Of a stretch of DNA of 52,836 bases, positions 44,603 through 52,836 are shown piece after piece (positions within the stretch are counted from its first letter, which is position 1; every line of letters starts with the position of its first letter). Both the position numbers and the translations under genes were made by a program. The notes beneath the pieces were generated by a model. It was not told the origin of the DNA. It did not search any database and saw only the letters and a program-made list of their open reading frames with translations. Source of the stretch: Sphingobacterium sp. (GTDB lineage: Bacteria > Bacteroidota > Bacteroidia > Sphingobacteriales > Sphingobacteriaceae); assembly GCA_029239355.1 (NCBI GenBank), contig JAQZAZ010000021.1, positions 1 to 52,836 of the forward strand, given 5' to 3'.

Positions 44603-45787
44603 ATGAAGATGAGAACATATCTATGCATATTGGCCTTGTTGGGCGTTTGTTTATTCGGCGCATGTTCCAAGATGGATGAATTTACCAAATTCACCGATGG
44701 ACAGGAAATAGTATATCCTGCGAAGCTAGATTCCATCAAAATACGTTCGGGAAAATATCGGGTACAAGTAGATGGCATCTTTCGGGTGAATGCCGGAGTT
44801 TCCGAGCTGCGCGTGTATTGGAATAGTAAACAGGATTCGATGAAGTTTCCTGTAAAATTGACTGATGCTATCGATACTGTACATTATGTGATTGAAAATC
44901 TACCTGAAGGACCCATGAATTTCGAAATCCGTACAGTAGATAGTCAAGGAAGATTTTCAGTTCCGACCTTTCTTGTCGGAAACGTTTATGGCGATCGTTA
45001 TCGTGAAGGACTTTTCCAGCGGACAATATTGGAACAGAATTTTATGGCTGATCAACAATTTCAACTTGCCTTACAGGATGTGACACCAAGTGTGGGATTC
45101 TATGCCGTTCGCATGACTTATAAGAATCAGAACAATACAACTACGGACACCGTCGTGCGGACGAAAGAGCTGAATGAGAAAATTAACCTCTTGGACTATC
45201 TGCCGAATCAGGAGATTGCTTACCAGACTGTATTTCGGCCTGATAGCAATGCGATTGATACCTTTATGGTGCAGCGCAACAAACTACCGATAAAAAAAGG
45301 CGACATCAGTATTTGGTGTCTGAAGAATTACAAAACTCCGTTTACAGCAACTGCTTTCGATGGCAACCGTTGGGGAAATCTGGATCATTGGATAACCAAT
45401 ACGAGTATGAAAAACCACAATGGCTATGGTGGCTTTGGTTCGGATGATGGTGGTGTAGTTAATATTGAAGCCGGATGGGGCGCTCCTGCGATCGTAAATG
45501 GTAAAATTGAGCAAAAAGTAACCTTATTCCCCGGTAAATATCGTTTTTTTTGTAACTTATCCTGGACAAATTATGATCAACCGCCAGCAAAACTGGTTGT
45601 TAGTAAAGCAAACAGTGGAATTCCGGATCTTGAGCAGATACAACAGGCAATGGCCCATGCTGATGTTAAATCAGATGGTGTTTATTTTGAAATCAAAGAA
45701 AAGGTTATTGTCAATATGGGGATGCTGGTCAATTTTCAACCTGACCATTACATGAAGATAAACGCTTTTCAAATCAATTTACAATAA
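44603..45787 (+). CDS. DUF4998-type surface lipoprotein
   Basis: 394-aa lipoprotein (Cys21, LFGACSKM). I use the ATG at 44603, which leaves 14 nt after the previous gene; an earlier in-frame ATG at 44573 overlaps that gene and spoils the signal peptide. The N-terminal part (about 25-230: YPAKLDSIKIRSGKYRVQV, ELRVYWNSKQDSMKFPV) is the DUF4998-like fibronectin-type region that accompanies DUF5000 proteins. The C-terminal part (about 245-394) is another beta-rich domain of unknown kind. Probably a second surface glycan-binding protein. Confidence 0.75.
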   Translation: MKMRTYLCILALLGVCLFGACSKMDEFTKFTDGQEIVYPAKLDSIKIRSGKYRVQVDGIFRVNAGVSELRVYWNSKQDSMKFPVKLTDAIDTVHYVIENLPEGPMNFEIRTVDSQGRFSVPTFLVGNVYGDRYREGLFQRTILEQNFMADQQFQLALQDVTPSVGFYAVRMTYKNQNNTTTDTVVRTKELNEKINLLDYLPNQEIAYQTVFRPDSNAIDTFMVQRNKLPIKKGDISIWCLKNYKTPFTATAFDGNRWGNLDHWITNTSMKNHNGYGGFGSDDGGVVNIEAGWGAPAIVNGKIEQKVTLFPGKYRFFCNLSWTNYDQPPAKLVVSKANSGIPDLEQIQQAMAHADVKSDGVYFEIKEKVIVNMGMLVNFQPDHYMKINAFQINLQ

Positions 45788-45798
45788 TATCAGGCAGA

Positions 45799-47823
45799 AT
45801 GAAGACAGTTATTTTCGCGCTAAGTTTTATGCTATGTACCTTCATGTTATGCGCACAGCCTTTTCAGGTCAAGAAAAATGGCCTAACGTTGACCTATAAC
45901 AAACAAGATGGAACATATTCACTAAGTAAAGATCAAGTCGCCTATATACAGCAAGCAAGTGCCTATCTGGCACTTGCTAATGGACAGAAAATTAGTACAG
46001 ATAAACTGACAGGAACCCGCAGCGTCACAGAAAAGCCCATTCAGGACAATTTAGGCAAAGGTATACAGTATACCATTTCGGTTAAAACCCAACAGGGCAT
46101 CACATTGCTGCAGCATTTTTATTTCTACGACACAATAGATGGTGCCATCCTTGAAATGGAAGTTAGGGGTAAAAATATAGCCAGTAATGAACTTGTGCCG
46201 ATCTGGTCAAATGCTTCGGTTGCCGGCCTGGGAAAATCCTTGTATCAGCTGGCCGTTCCTTTTGATAACGATACGTTTATTTCGTATGAAAACAATATCC
46301 TTGCAAAGAATAGTAAGAGCAGTGCCGAGGTCGGAGTTGTATACGATAAGGACAGCGGAAAAGGTCTGTTGATTGGTTCATTGGATCAATCCGTTTGGAA
46401 ATCGGGTATTGCGATCAAAGGAGATCAGGGGCAGTATACCCACCTGGCAGCACAGGCGGGATTTACAGATGTAAATATCACACGTGATTCCATGGCGCAC
46501 GGGACGGTGAAGGGGAATGTGATTCGCTCTCCAAAATACCTCGTGTCTTACGACAAGGATTGGCGCATTGGGCTCGAAAACTATGCTAAAATCCACCGGA
46601 AGCTATCGCCCGCCTATGTGAAATCTTGGCAAGGCGCCACACCTGTCGGCTGGAACAGCTGGGGTGTGATACAGGAAAAACTTAATTTTCAGAATGCCAC
46701 GGGCACGGCAGACTATTTTGCAAAAGATATTCCTTATTTCCGCAACGCAGATGGCGAGGCTTTTATAGACCTAGACTCTTTCTGGGATAATATGACACCT
46801 GGAGGTATGTCAGGTGACTACACACAACTGAAGCAATTTGTTCGCTATTGTGATTCTCTGGGACTGAAGCCCGGGGTGTATTGGGCGCCTTTTACAGACT
46901 GGGGCCATGGAAGTGGACCCGACCGCAAGGCGGAGGGAAGCCAGTTTACCTTTGGCCAGCTTTGGACCAAAACCCAAAAAGGCTACCACAATTTAGACGG
47001 TGGACGTGCCTTGGATCCGACACATCCCGGTACGTTGGCCCGTATGGATGTGATCCTGGGGAAATTGGTCGACTGTGGTTTCCGAATGATCAAGGTCGAT
47101 TTCCTCTCTCATGCGGCAATCGAATCCACAGGTTTTTACGATAAGAAAATTCAGACGGGTATGCAAGCTTATGCTGTGGGAATGAAACATCTTGTCGATG
47201 TGCTGCAGGGTAAGATGTTGATCTACGCGGCAATTTCTCCTTCCTTGGCGACAGCCCAATTTGCACACATGCGCAGAATAGCCTGCGACGCCTGGAAGAC
47301 GATCGACCAAACTCAATATACGCTAAACAGTGTTAGTTACGGCTGGTGGCAAACTTATCTTTATGATTTTATCGATGCTGACCACCTTGTCTTTCATGAT
47401 GAAAGCCCTGAAGTCAATAAGGCCAGATTGCTTTCGGGTGTGGTAACGGGTACCATTATCCTTGGTGACGACCTGTCCAAAAAAGAAAACTGGCAGCCTA
47501 AGATGAATCAATATCTGCAGGATCCCGAAATTTTAAAAATCATAGCCGACGGTAAAAGCTTCCGTCCGGCAGGATTTGTAGAAGGAAAAGCAGCAAATAC
47601 GTATTATTACAAAAAGATAGGAACCGAGCTGTATGTGGCCGTATTTAATTACAATACAGCCCCGGCAGCAATAAACATAGATTTTAAACAGATTGGCCTG
47701 GCGCCAAATACAACATATAAGGCAGTGGAACTGTTTGAAAAAACAGCGCAGGAATTTGTCGCTGAGAAATCCATTGCCTTTGAGCAGGCAGGAGCAAAAT
47801 TATTTAAGATTGCCCTGTTTTAA
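45799..47823 (+). CDS. Clan GH-D alpha-galactosidase-like glycosidase (GH36/GH27 type)
   Basis: 674-aa exported enzyme (signal peptide ending CAQ, residue 21). An N-terminal beta-sandwich (about 25-270) precedes a TIM barrel beginning with TPVGWNSWGV, the melibiase-type entry. Asp434 in MIKVDFLSH is the likely nucleophile and Asp497 in RRIACDAW the likely acid/base. The order sandwich-barrel-sandwich fits GH36 better than GH27. Alpha-galactoside cleavage is expected, but related sugars are possible. It is in the locus 2 operon, 11 nt after the DUF4998 gene and 9 nt before the regulator gene. Confidence 0.82.
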   Translation: MKTVIFALSFMLCTFMLCAQPFQVKKNGLTLTYNKQDGTYSLSKDQVAYIQQASAYLALANGQKISTDKLTGTRSVTEKPIQDNLGKGIQYTISVKTQQGITLLQHFYFYDTIDGAILEMEVRGKNIASNELVPIWSNASVAGLGKSLYQLAVPFDNDTFISYENNILAKNSKSSAEVGVVYDKDSGKGLLIGSLDQSVWKSGIAIKGDQGQYTHLAAQAGFTDVNITRDSMAHGTVKGNVIRSPKYLVSYDKDWRIGLENYAKIHRKLSPAYVKSWQGATPVGWNSWGVIQEKLNFQNATGTADYFAKDIPYFRNADGEAFIDLDSFWDNMTPGGMSGDYTQLKQFVRYCDSLGLKPGVYWAPFTDWGHGSGPDRKAEGSQFTFGQLWTKTQKGYHNLDGGRALDPTHPGTLARMDVILGKLVDCGFRMIKVDFLSHAAIESTGFYDKKIQTGMQAYAVGMKHLVDVLQGKMLIYAAISPSLATAQFAHMRRIACDAWKTIDQTQYTLNSVSYGWWQTYLYDFIDADHLVFHDESPEVNKARLLSGVVTGTIILGDDLSKKENWQPKMNQYLQDPEILKIIADGKSFRPAGFVEGKAANTYYYKKIGTELYVAVFNYNTAPAAINIDFKQIGLAPNTTYKAVELFEKTAQEFVAEKSIAFEQAGAKLFKIALF

Positions 47824-47832
47824 TCACAACAT

Positions 47833-48873
47833 ATGAAGATAAGCAAAGAAGAAAATTTTAAAGTATTGATCGATCGGATCAAACGCCTGGAGGCATTGAA
47901 TACACTCTCTAAACATGAATGTATTGTGCAGGGCGTGTTGGATGCTATTGATGCCAATGAACTGGAGGTGCATGCCAGTTTACCTTCTGTCAATAACTTG
48001 ATCCAATACCTGGGCTATGCTCGCGAAACCTTCGCTAAGGCTTACCGCGATCTGATTGCCCACGGAGTCGTGGAATCGAAAAACAGAAAAGGATATTTTG
48101 TGGTGAGCAACAATACACAGATGAAACAAAAAGTTGCGGTTCTGCTGTATGCATACGATACCTTTCAAGATACCTTGGTGAATGAACTGCGGACCAACCT
48201 TCCGGAAGAAGTAAGCGTGGATCTCTTTTTCCATCACAACAATATGGAAACCTTTGAAGATATTTTCAATCGTATTCAGGGACGATATACGGTATATATT
48301 GTTGCTCCGATTGAAAATAAAGATTCCGAAATGCTGTTACGTTCCATCCCGGCATCCAAATTATTGATTATTGATCGTTTGATGGATCTTGGCGATGATT
48401 ATTCCTATGTTTCCCAGGAATTTGAGGCAGCCACTTATGCCGTTTTTCAGGAACTTTATCCAAAGATCAAAAAGTATAAAGAAGTGATCTTCTATTTTAG
48501 GGAAAATACAGCCGAACCCAATGAAATCAAAAATGCTTTCTTACGCTTTCTGAAAGACTATAAAGTAAAAGGACGTATCGAAAAGCAATACCATGTGGGG
48601 GATCTAAAAAAGGGAAAACTGTATTTTACCATTCATAATCCGGAGCTCTATCAGATGTTGAAAGAGGTGCTGCAAAAAGGCTGGACCCTCGGGCAGGATC
48701 TGGGAATTCTTTCGCACAACGATGACGTGATCAAAGAGATTATCAGCGGCGGTATAACCACCTTTTCGACAAGTTTTGCACGTATCGGATCGGAAGCAGC
48801 CAAGTTTGTGCTCGAAAGAACGTTGATCAAAGAAGTGGTGCCAACGACATTGGCAGACCGCAACTCTGTCTAA
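47833..48873 (+). CDS. GntR-type regulator with LacI-like sugar-sensing domain
   Basis: 346-aa regulator. The N-terminal winged helix-turn-helix (about 20-95) is GntR-like: LEVHASLPSVNNLIQYLGYAR, then TFAKAYRDLIAHGVVESKNRKGYFV. Residues about 105-340 resemble the periplasmic-binding-protein fold of LacI regulators, with TVYIVAPIENKDSEMLLRSIP and the late GWTLGQDLGILSHNDDVIKEII. This pairing is common in Bacteroidota. It is encoded within the enzyme operon, so it probably senses a sugar released by locus 2 and controls the palindromic region before susC at 38191-38247. Confidence 0.9.
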   Translation: MKISKEENFKVLIDRIKRLEALNTLSKHECIVQGVLDAIDANELEVHASLPSVNNLIQYLGYARETFAKAYRDLIAHGVVESKNRKGYFVVSNNTQMKQKVAVLLYAYDTFQDTLVNELRTNLPEEVSVDLFFHHNNMETFEDIFNRIQGRYTVYIVAPIENKDSEMLLRSIPASKLLIIDRLMDLGDDYSYVSQEFEAATYAVFQELYPKIKKYKEVIFYFRENTAEPNEIKNAFLRFLKDYKVKGRIEKQYHVGDLKKGKLYFTIHNPELYQMLKEVLQKGWTLGQDLGILSHNDDVIKEIISGGITTFSTSFARIGSEAAKFVLERTLIKEVVPTTLADRNSV

Positions 48874-48891
48874 AATAAGGAAGTTTTTAAG

Positions 48892-50487
48892 ATGATAGTT
48901 TTTAGTTTTTGTCTTTTTACCGGTTTGGTTGCTTTGGGATCCTTATGGAAGTTTAAAACCAACTATTCCAATACCTTAAATGGCTTTTTCCTTGCAGGAA
49001 AGAGCAACAGTTTTTGGATGGTGGGCTCGGCTTTGCTCTTGACAAACCTGAGCGCCAACCAGTTTATCGGTGAAAATGAATCGGTCTATATCAACAACCT
49101 GTCGGTCATCGGCTGGGGCGTGAGCTCGGTGGTCGCGATGCTTCTGGTTTCGGAATTTCTGCTACCCATCTATTTTAAACATGGTTTTCGGACAGTGCCG
49201 GACTTCCTTGCATTACGGTTTGATCCGAAAACTAAAATGTTGGTATCTATCCTGATTTTGATCGGATACATCGTTAACTTATTGCCACCGGTATTATACG
49301 GTGGTGCACTAAGTCTGGCCACGATGTTTGATGTGCCCGGACTGTTGCACATCGGTTATTGGCAGAGTATCTGGATACTGGTCTGGGCCCTGGGCATCAT
49401 TGGGAGCTTATACAGCATATTGGGGGGATTGAAGTTGATTTCCCTGTCTGACCTAGGCTTGGGCCTCTGTTTGTTTTTGCTCGCACTGCTGATTCCGATT
49501 TTTGCCTTTTGGCATTTGGGCAATGGCGATATCTGGACGGGGGTGCTCCAGTTATTTCACGACAAGAAAGAACATCTCAATGCTGTGGGATCCAAACAGG
49601 ATGCTGTGCCCTTTTCGACCTTGTTTACCGGGATGCTCCTGATCAACTTTTACTATTGGGGCATGGAACCCTATATTGCACAACAGGCATTAAGCGCTAA
49701 AAACTTAAAGGAAGCACAGAAAGGAATGACTTTGGCTGCGGGAGGTAAGCTCCTGATGCCGCTGCTGATCAATTTACCGGGCCTTTTGGCGGTACACTTA
49801 TTGCCGCATGTGCGGCCTACAGCTTCCGTTTTTCCAAAACTTATTGTACTGATCTTTCCCGATGTGCTGATTGGTTTTTCCTTGGCACTGGTCTTTGGTG
49901 CTGCAATGACGACCTATACTGCTGGACTTCAGAGCTGTGGCAGCTTATTTATTTTTAATATTTATAAACCTTACCTGGAACGTAAAAACAGAACGCTCAG
50001 TGAAAGGGAACTGGTCAGAAAAGGAAAACTGTTTGAATTGATCATCTCTATCTCGGCCATGTTTATTGCACCTTTTATCCTATTTGCCCACGACGGGTTT
50101 TATACGTACCTCCAAACCGTATCGGGGCTGTTCAATATGCCCATTTTCACCATTATGATCTTGGGGATTCTATCGCGCCGTGTGACGCCAAGGATGGCAC
50201 AAATCGGCCTGTTCCTGTATATGTTCAGCTATTTCATCCTGGTGTTTGTCTGGAAGACAGAGCTGCACTATCTGCACTTGTTCGCGCTGTTGTTTATCGC
50301 TGTGGCACTGGTCATCTGGGGAGGAAGTAAATTGAGCCAGCCAGACTATCTATCGGAGTATCAATTTGAGTTTGCGGGCCAGGACAAGGGCAGCTATTGG
50401 AAGGGAAGGTACCGGATCGGCGCCTTTCTCATCCTATTGATGATTGTCATCTATTTTGTTTTTTCACCATTGGGCATCGCTCAATAA
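48892..50487 (+). CDS. Sodium:solute symporter (SSS family, sugar transporter-like)
   Basis: 531-aa inner-membrane protein with about 14 hydrophobic helices. Typical SSS signs are GFFLAGKSNSFWMVGSALLLTNLSANQFIGENE near the start and the GSLYSILGGLKLISLSD stretch. A long charged cytoplasmic loop follows YKPYLERKNRTLSERELVRKG. It resembles the SGLT-like branch and should import a mono- or disaccharide released in the periplasm with sodium. It lies between the regulator and the GH95 gene with gaps of 18 and 15 nt. Confidence 0.9.
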   Translation: MIVFSFCLFTGLVALGSLWKFKTNYSNTLNGFFLAGKSNSFWMVGSALLLTNLSANQFIGENESVYINNLSVIGWGVSSVVAMLLVSEFLLPIYFKHGFRTVPDFLALRFDPKTKMLVSILILIGYIVNLLPPVLYGGALSLATMFDVPGLLHIGYWQSIWILVWALGIIGSLYSILGGLKLISLSDLGLGLCLFLLALLIPIFAFWHLGNGDIWTGVLQLFHDKKEHLNAVGSKQDAVPFSTLFTGMLLINFYYWGMEPYIAQQALSAKNLKEAQKGMTLAAGGKLLMPLLINLPGLLAVHLLPHVRPTASVFPKLIVLIFPDVLIGFSLALVFGAAMTTYTAGLQSCGSLFIFNIYKPYLERKNRTLSERELVRKGKLFELIISISAMFIAPFILFAHDGFYTYLQTVSGLFNMPIFTIMILGILSRRVTPRMAQIGLFLYMFSYFILVFVWKTELHYLHLFALLFIAVALVIWGGSKLSQPDYLSEYQFEFAGQDKGSYWKGRYRIGAFLILLMIVIYFVFSPLGIAQ

Positions 50488-50502
50488 ATTGTATAAGTTG
50501 CT

Positions 50503-52749
50503 ATGTTAATGTACAGAAAAATTAAATGCCTCATCTTTATATGCTTGACCTTCTGTTCGGCCACATCGTATGCACAACGCTATTACCTCTGGGATAATAA
50601 GCCCGCAACGGACTGGATGACCGAAGCATACCCCATCGGAAATGGACGAATTGGCGCCATGATCTTCGCGGGAGTAAATCAGGAACATATTCAATTTAAT
50701 GAAAATAGCCTCTGGACAGGTGGTGAACAGGAAACAGGTGCCTATCAGGCTTTTGGTGATCTTTTTGTTCGTTTTGACTCCGACGTTAATAAATCTTTTA
50801 CCGCCTATAGCCGTAAATTGAATTTGGATAAGGGCCTGCATGAAATAGCTTATCAGCAGGATGGACAGCAAATCAACCGTCGGTATTTTGCGAGTCAGCC
50901 CGATCAGGTCATGGTATTTGATTATGCGAACAGTAAAAAAGGGAAACTCAATGCCCAGATAGCACTTCAGGATGCACATGGGCAGGCGGTGCAGGTAGAA
51001 GATGGTCATCTGTGGTTTCAGGGAACGCTCGACAATGGTATGCGGTATGCCGCACAGGTACGCGTACAGGTCGTCGGTGGTTCACTTTCCAAAACGACAG
51101 ATGAAAAAGGACAGGCTGTCCTTACCGTAAAATCTGCCGATCGAATTGTTCTGCTGCTGAGTGCCGCAACAGATTATGCCAATACACGGGCTACCAAATG
51201 GAAGTCGGCCGAAGAACCGATGAAGGTCAATGAACGTTATCTGCAGCAAGCGGAAAAATATGGCGTAAATAAGCTGCTGGAACGGCACGTTGCAGATTAT
51301 AAAGCGCTGTTTAACCGGGTAGAGCTTGATCTTGACCATAGCCAGCTGGACAGCAAGCAAACAACAAAAGCGCTGTTGGAAGCCTATAAAAAACAGCCGA
51401 TCCCGGCTCTGGAAGCATTGGTATACCAATATGGACGTTATCTGCTGATCAGTTCCTCACGGAAGGGCGGTTTGCCTGCAAACCTGCAGGGGCTTTGGAA
51501 CAACAGTAACAATCCACCATGGCGCTCAGATTACCATTCCAATATCAATGTACAGATGAACTATTGGCCTGCAGAAGTCGCTAATCTGGGTGAATCGGCC
51601 TGGCCTTACCTCGATTATATCAATAGCATGCGTGAGGTGAAAAAAATAAATACACAAAAGGAATTTCCAGGCGTAAGAGGCTGGACCGTAAAGACCGAAA
51701 ATAATATCTTTGGTGGGGAGAGCTTCCTTTGGAACACCCCCGGAAGTGCTTGGTATGCACAGGCGCTCTGGGAGCATTATGCCTTTAACAAGGACGAGAA
51801 ATACCTACGCGAATTTGCATACCCGATTTTAAAAGAAATAAGCGAGTTTTGGGATGATCGTCTGGTTCGAAGACCGGACGGAACTGTGGTGGCGCCAAAG
51901 GGCTGGTCGCCGGAACATGGCCCCACAGAGGATGCCGTGAGCTATGACCACCAGATTATTTACGATCTCTTTAACAACTACATCCAGGCGAGCACAATTC
52001 TGAAGTTGGACACCGATTACCGTAAGCATATCACGGCACTTCGCGATGCGCTGCTCAAACCCAAAATCGGTAAATGGGGACAGCTGCAGGAGTGGGAAAC
52101 GGATCGTGATGATCCACAGGACAAGCACCGCCATGTCTCGCATCTGTTTGGTCTGTATCCCGGTAACCAATTCTCTGTTTTAAAAACACCGGAACTGGCC
52201 AAAGCTGCACGAGTTACCCTCACCGCGCGTGGCGACGAATCTACCGGTTGGTCCATGGCCTGGAAGGTGGCTTTTTGGGCCCGCTTGCAGGATGGGAATC
52301 ACGCCTATAAAATCTTGACTAATTTCATTAACCTCGTTGGCGGCGATGGAATTGATTACAACAATGGCGGTGGCGTTTACGCCAACTTGCTCTGCGCGCA
52401 TCCACCCTTTCAGATTGATGGCAACTTGGGTTATGTAGCTGCGGTGAGTGAAATGTTGCTGCAGTCGCAAACGGATGTGCTGGAATTACTTCCTGCACTG
52501 CCTGATCGCTGGTCGGCCGGAACAGTTAAAGGACTCAAAGCCCGTGGCAATGTACACATCGAAAAGATGGAATGGAATAATAGCCGCATTAAGCAGCTTA
52601 TTCTTTCTTCGCCGCAGGATCAAACGATTCAGGTGTTAAGTCCTTCCCCATTGGCAGGTCTAAGCCCACAGCAGGAAATCAATGGTAAATACCTTTATAA
52701 GGTTCAATTGAAAGCAAACAAAATAGTCAAGTTCGTTAACAAATCCTAA
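50503..52749 (+). CDS. GH95-family alpha-L-fucosidase/galactosidase
   Basis: 748-aa exported enzyme (signal peptide ending TSYAQ, about residue 25; Met3 is an alternative start). The GH95 opening is clear: WMTEAYPIGNGRIGAMIFAGV, then EHIQFNENSLWTGG. The (alpha/alpha)6 barrel contains GGLPANLQGLWNNSNNPPWRSDYHSNINVQMNYWPAEVANL, and the C-terminal segment FQIDGNLGYVAAVSEMLLQS is also typical. GH95 enzymes remove alpha-1,2-L-fucose or L-galactose from side chains. The operon continues into the next exported protein. Confidence 0.92.
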   Translation: MLMYRKIKCLIFICLTFCSATSYAQRYYLWDNKPATDWMTEAYPIGNGRIGAMIFAGVNQEHIQFNENSLWTGGEQETGAYQAFGDLFVRFDSDVNKSFTAYSRKLNLDKGLHEIAYQQDGQQINRRYFASQPDQVMVFDYANSKKGKLNAQIALQDAHGQAVQVEDGHLWFQGTLDNGMRYAAQVRVQVVGGSLSKTTDEKGQAVLTVKSADRIVLLLSAATDYANTRATKWKSAEEPMKVNERYLQQAEKYGVNKLLERHVADYKALFNRVELDLDHSQLDSKQTTKALLEAYKKQPIPALEALVYQYGRYLLISSSRKGGLPANLQGLWNNSNNPPWRSDYHSNINVQMNYWPAEVANLGESAWPYLDYINSMREVKKINTQKEFPGVRGWTVKTENNIFGGESFLWNTPGSAWYAQALWEHYAFNKDEKYLREFAYPILKEISEFWDDRLVRRPDGTVVAPKGWSPEHGPTEDAVSYDHQIIYDLFNNYIQASTILKLDTDYRKHITALRDALLKPKIGKWGQLQEWETDRDDPQDKHRHVSHLFGLYPGNQFSVLKTPELAKAARVTLTARGDESTGWSMAWKVAFWARLQDGNHAYKILTNFINLVGGDGIDYNNGGGVYANLLCAHPPFQIDGNLGYVAAVSEMLLQSQTDVLELLPALPDRWSAGTVKGLKARGNVHIEKMEWNNSRIKQLILSSPQDQTIQVLSPSPLAGLSPQQEINGKYLYKVQLKANKIVKFVNKS

Positions 52750-52761
52750 ATCTATTTATAT

Positions 52762-52836
52762 ATGCCAACCCATCATTTTAAACATGTTGTACTCGGGCTT
52801 TTGATGACCCAGGGGCTTGTCCATCTGGAGGCACAG
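52762..52836 (+). CDS. Start of an exported protein, cut by the window end
   Basis: The first 25 codons are visible, 12 nt after GH95. They encode a basic-histidine start, a hydrophobic core (VVLGLLMTQGLV) and a probable signal-peptidase site ending EAQ. It belongs to the locus 2 operon and is likely another hydrolase; nothing more can be said. Confidence 0.6.
   Translation, partial: MPTHHFKHVVLGLLMTQGLVHLEAQ

Overview
The window comes from a Bacteroidota chromosome, most likely Sphingobacterium or a close relative in Sphingobacteriaceae. The evidence is two SusC/SusD pairs with clusters of carbohydrate-active enzymes, an Oar-like TonB-dependent receptor, a TAnnTTTG-type -7 promoter element, many SPII lipoproteins and AT-rich intergenic DNA.

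Layout. 1-2333: housekeeping genes (3' end of nadC, plsY, an M48 metalloprotease lipoprotein, a small membrane protein). 2799-6122: a stand-alone Oar-like TonB-dependent receptor. 6585-7079: an XRE regulator on the minus strand. 7080-9007: a 1.9-kb non-coding island holding a degenerate CRISPR-like array with a 66-bp period (36-bp repeats, 30-bp spacers) in two blocks. Each block is preceded by a copy of a structured RNA element. 9008-11199: an operon for an ECF-like sigma factor, a nuclease-dead Cas12f/TnpB-like protein and an 80-aa protein. 11288-14876: pxpB-pxpC-pxpA plus an NRAMP-fold transporter (5-oxoproline use). 14995-28256: polysaccharide utilisation locus 1 (GH105, GH31, SusC, SusD, FAS1-like lipoprotein, PL6 lyase, convergent DUF5695-like protein). 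28830-34378: peptide-use module (DUF885 peptidase-like protein, APC permease, S9 peptidase). 34517-52836: utilisation locus 2 (LamG-GH127/146, a small unknown protein, SusC, SusD, two surface-glycan-binding-type lipoproteins, a clan GH-D galactosidase, GntR/LacI-type regulator, SSS symporter, GH95, and the start of another exported protein).

The outstanding feature is 7080-11199. The Cas12f-like protein has lost the RuvC catalytic residues and the C-terminal zinc ribbon, so it should bind DNA through a guide RNA without cutting. It is encoded 16 nt after a sigma factor, and the array upstream can supply many guides. I infer an RNA-guided transcription system in which the dead Cas12f brings the sigma factor and RNA polymerase to genes chosen by the spacers. 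As I recall, and could not check here, dCas12f-sigma pairs have recently been reported in Bacteroidota. The long decayed array, the duplicated scaffold RNA with a compensatory base-pair change, and a spacer that nearly matches the array's own leader look like unusual elaborations.

The two utilisation loci show local regulatory logic. In locus 1 the GH105-GH31 unit and the SusCD unit share a two-part upstream motif with identical spacing. In locus 2 four TAGTATA-like half-sites at 10-bp intervals precede susC, and a GntR-type regulator is encoded in the same gene run. No spacer matched a promoter in the window convincingly by eye, so targets are probably elsewhere in the genome.
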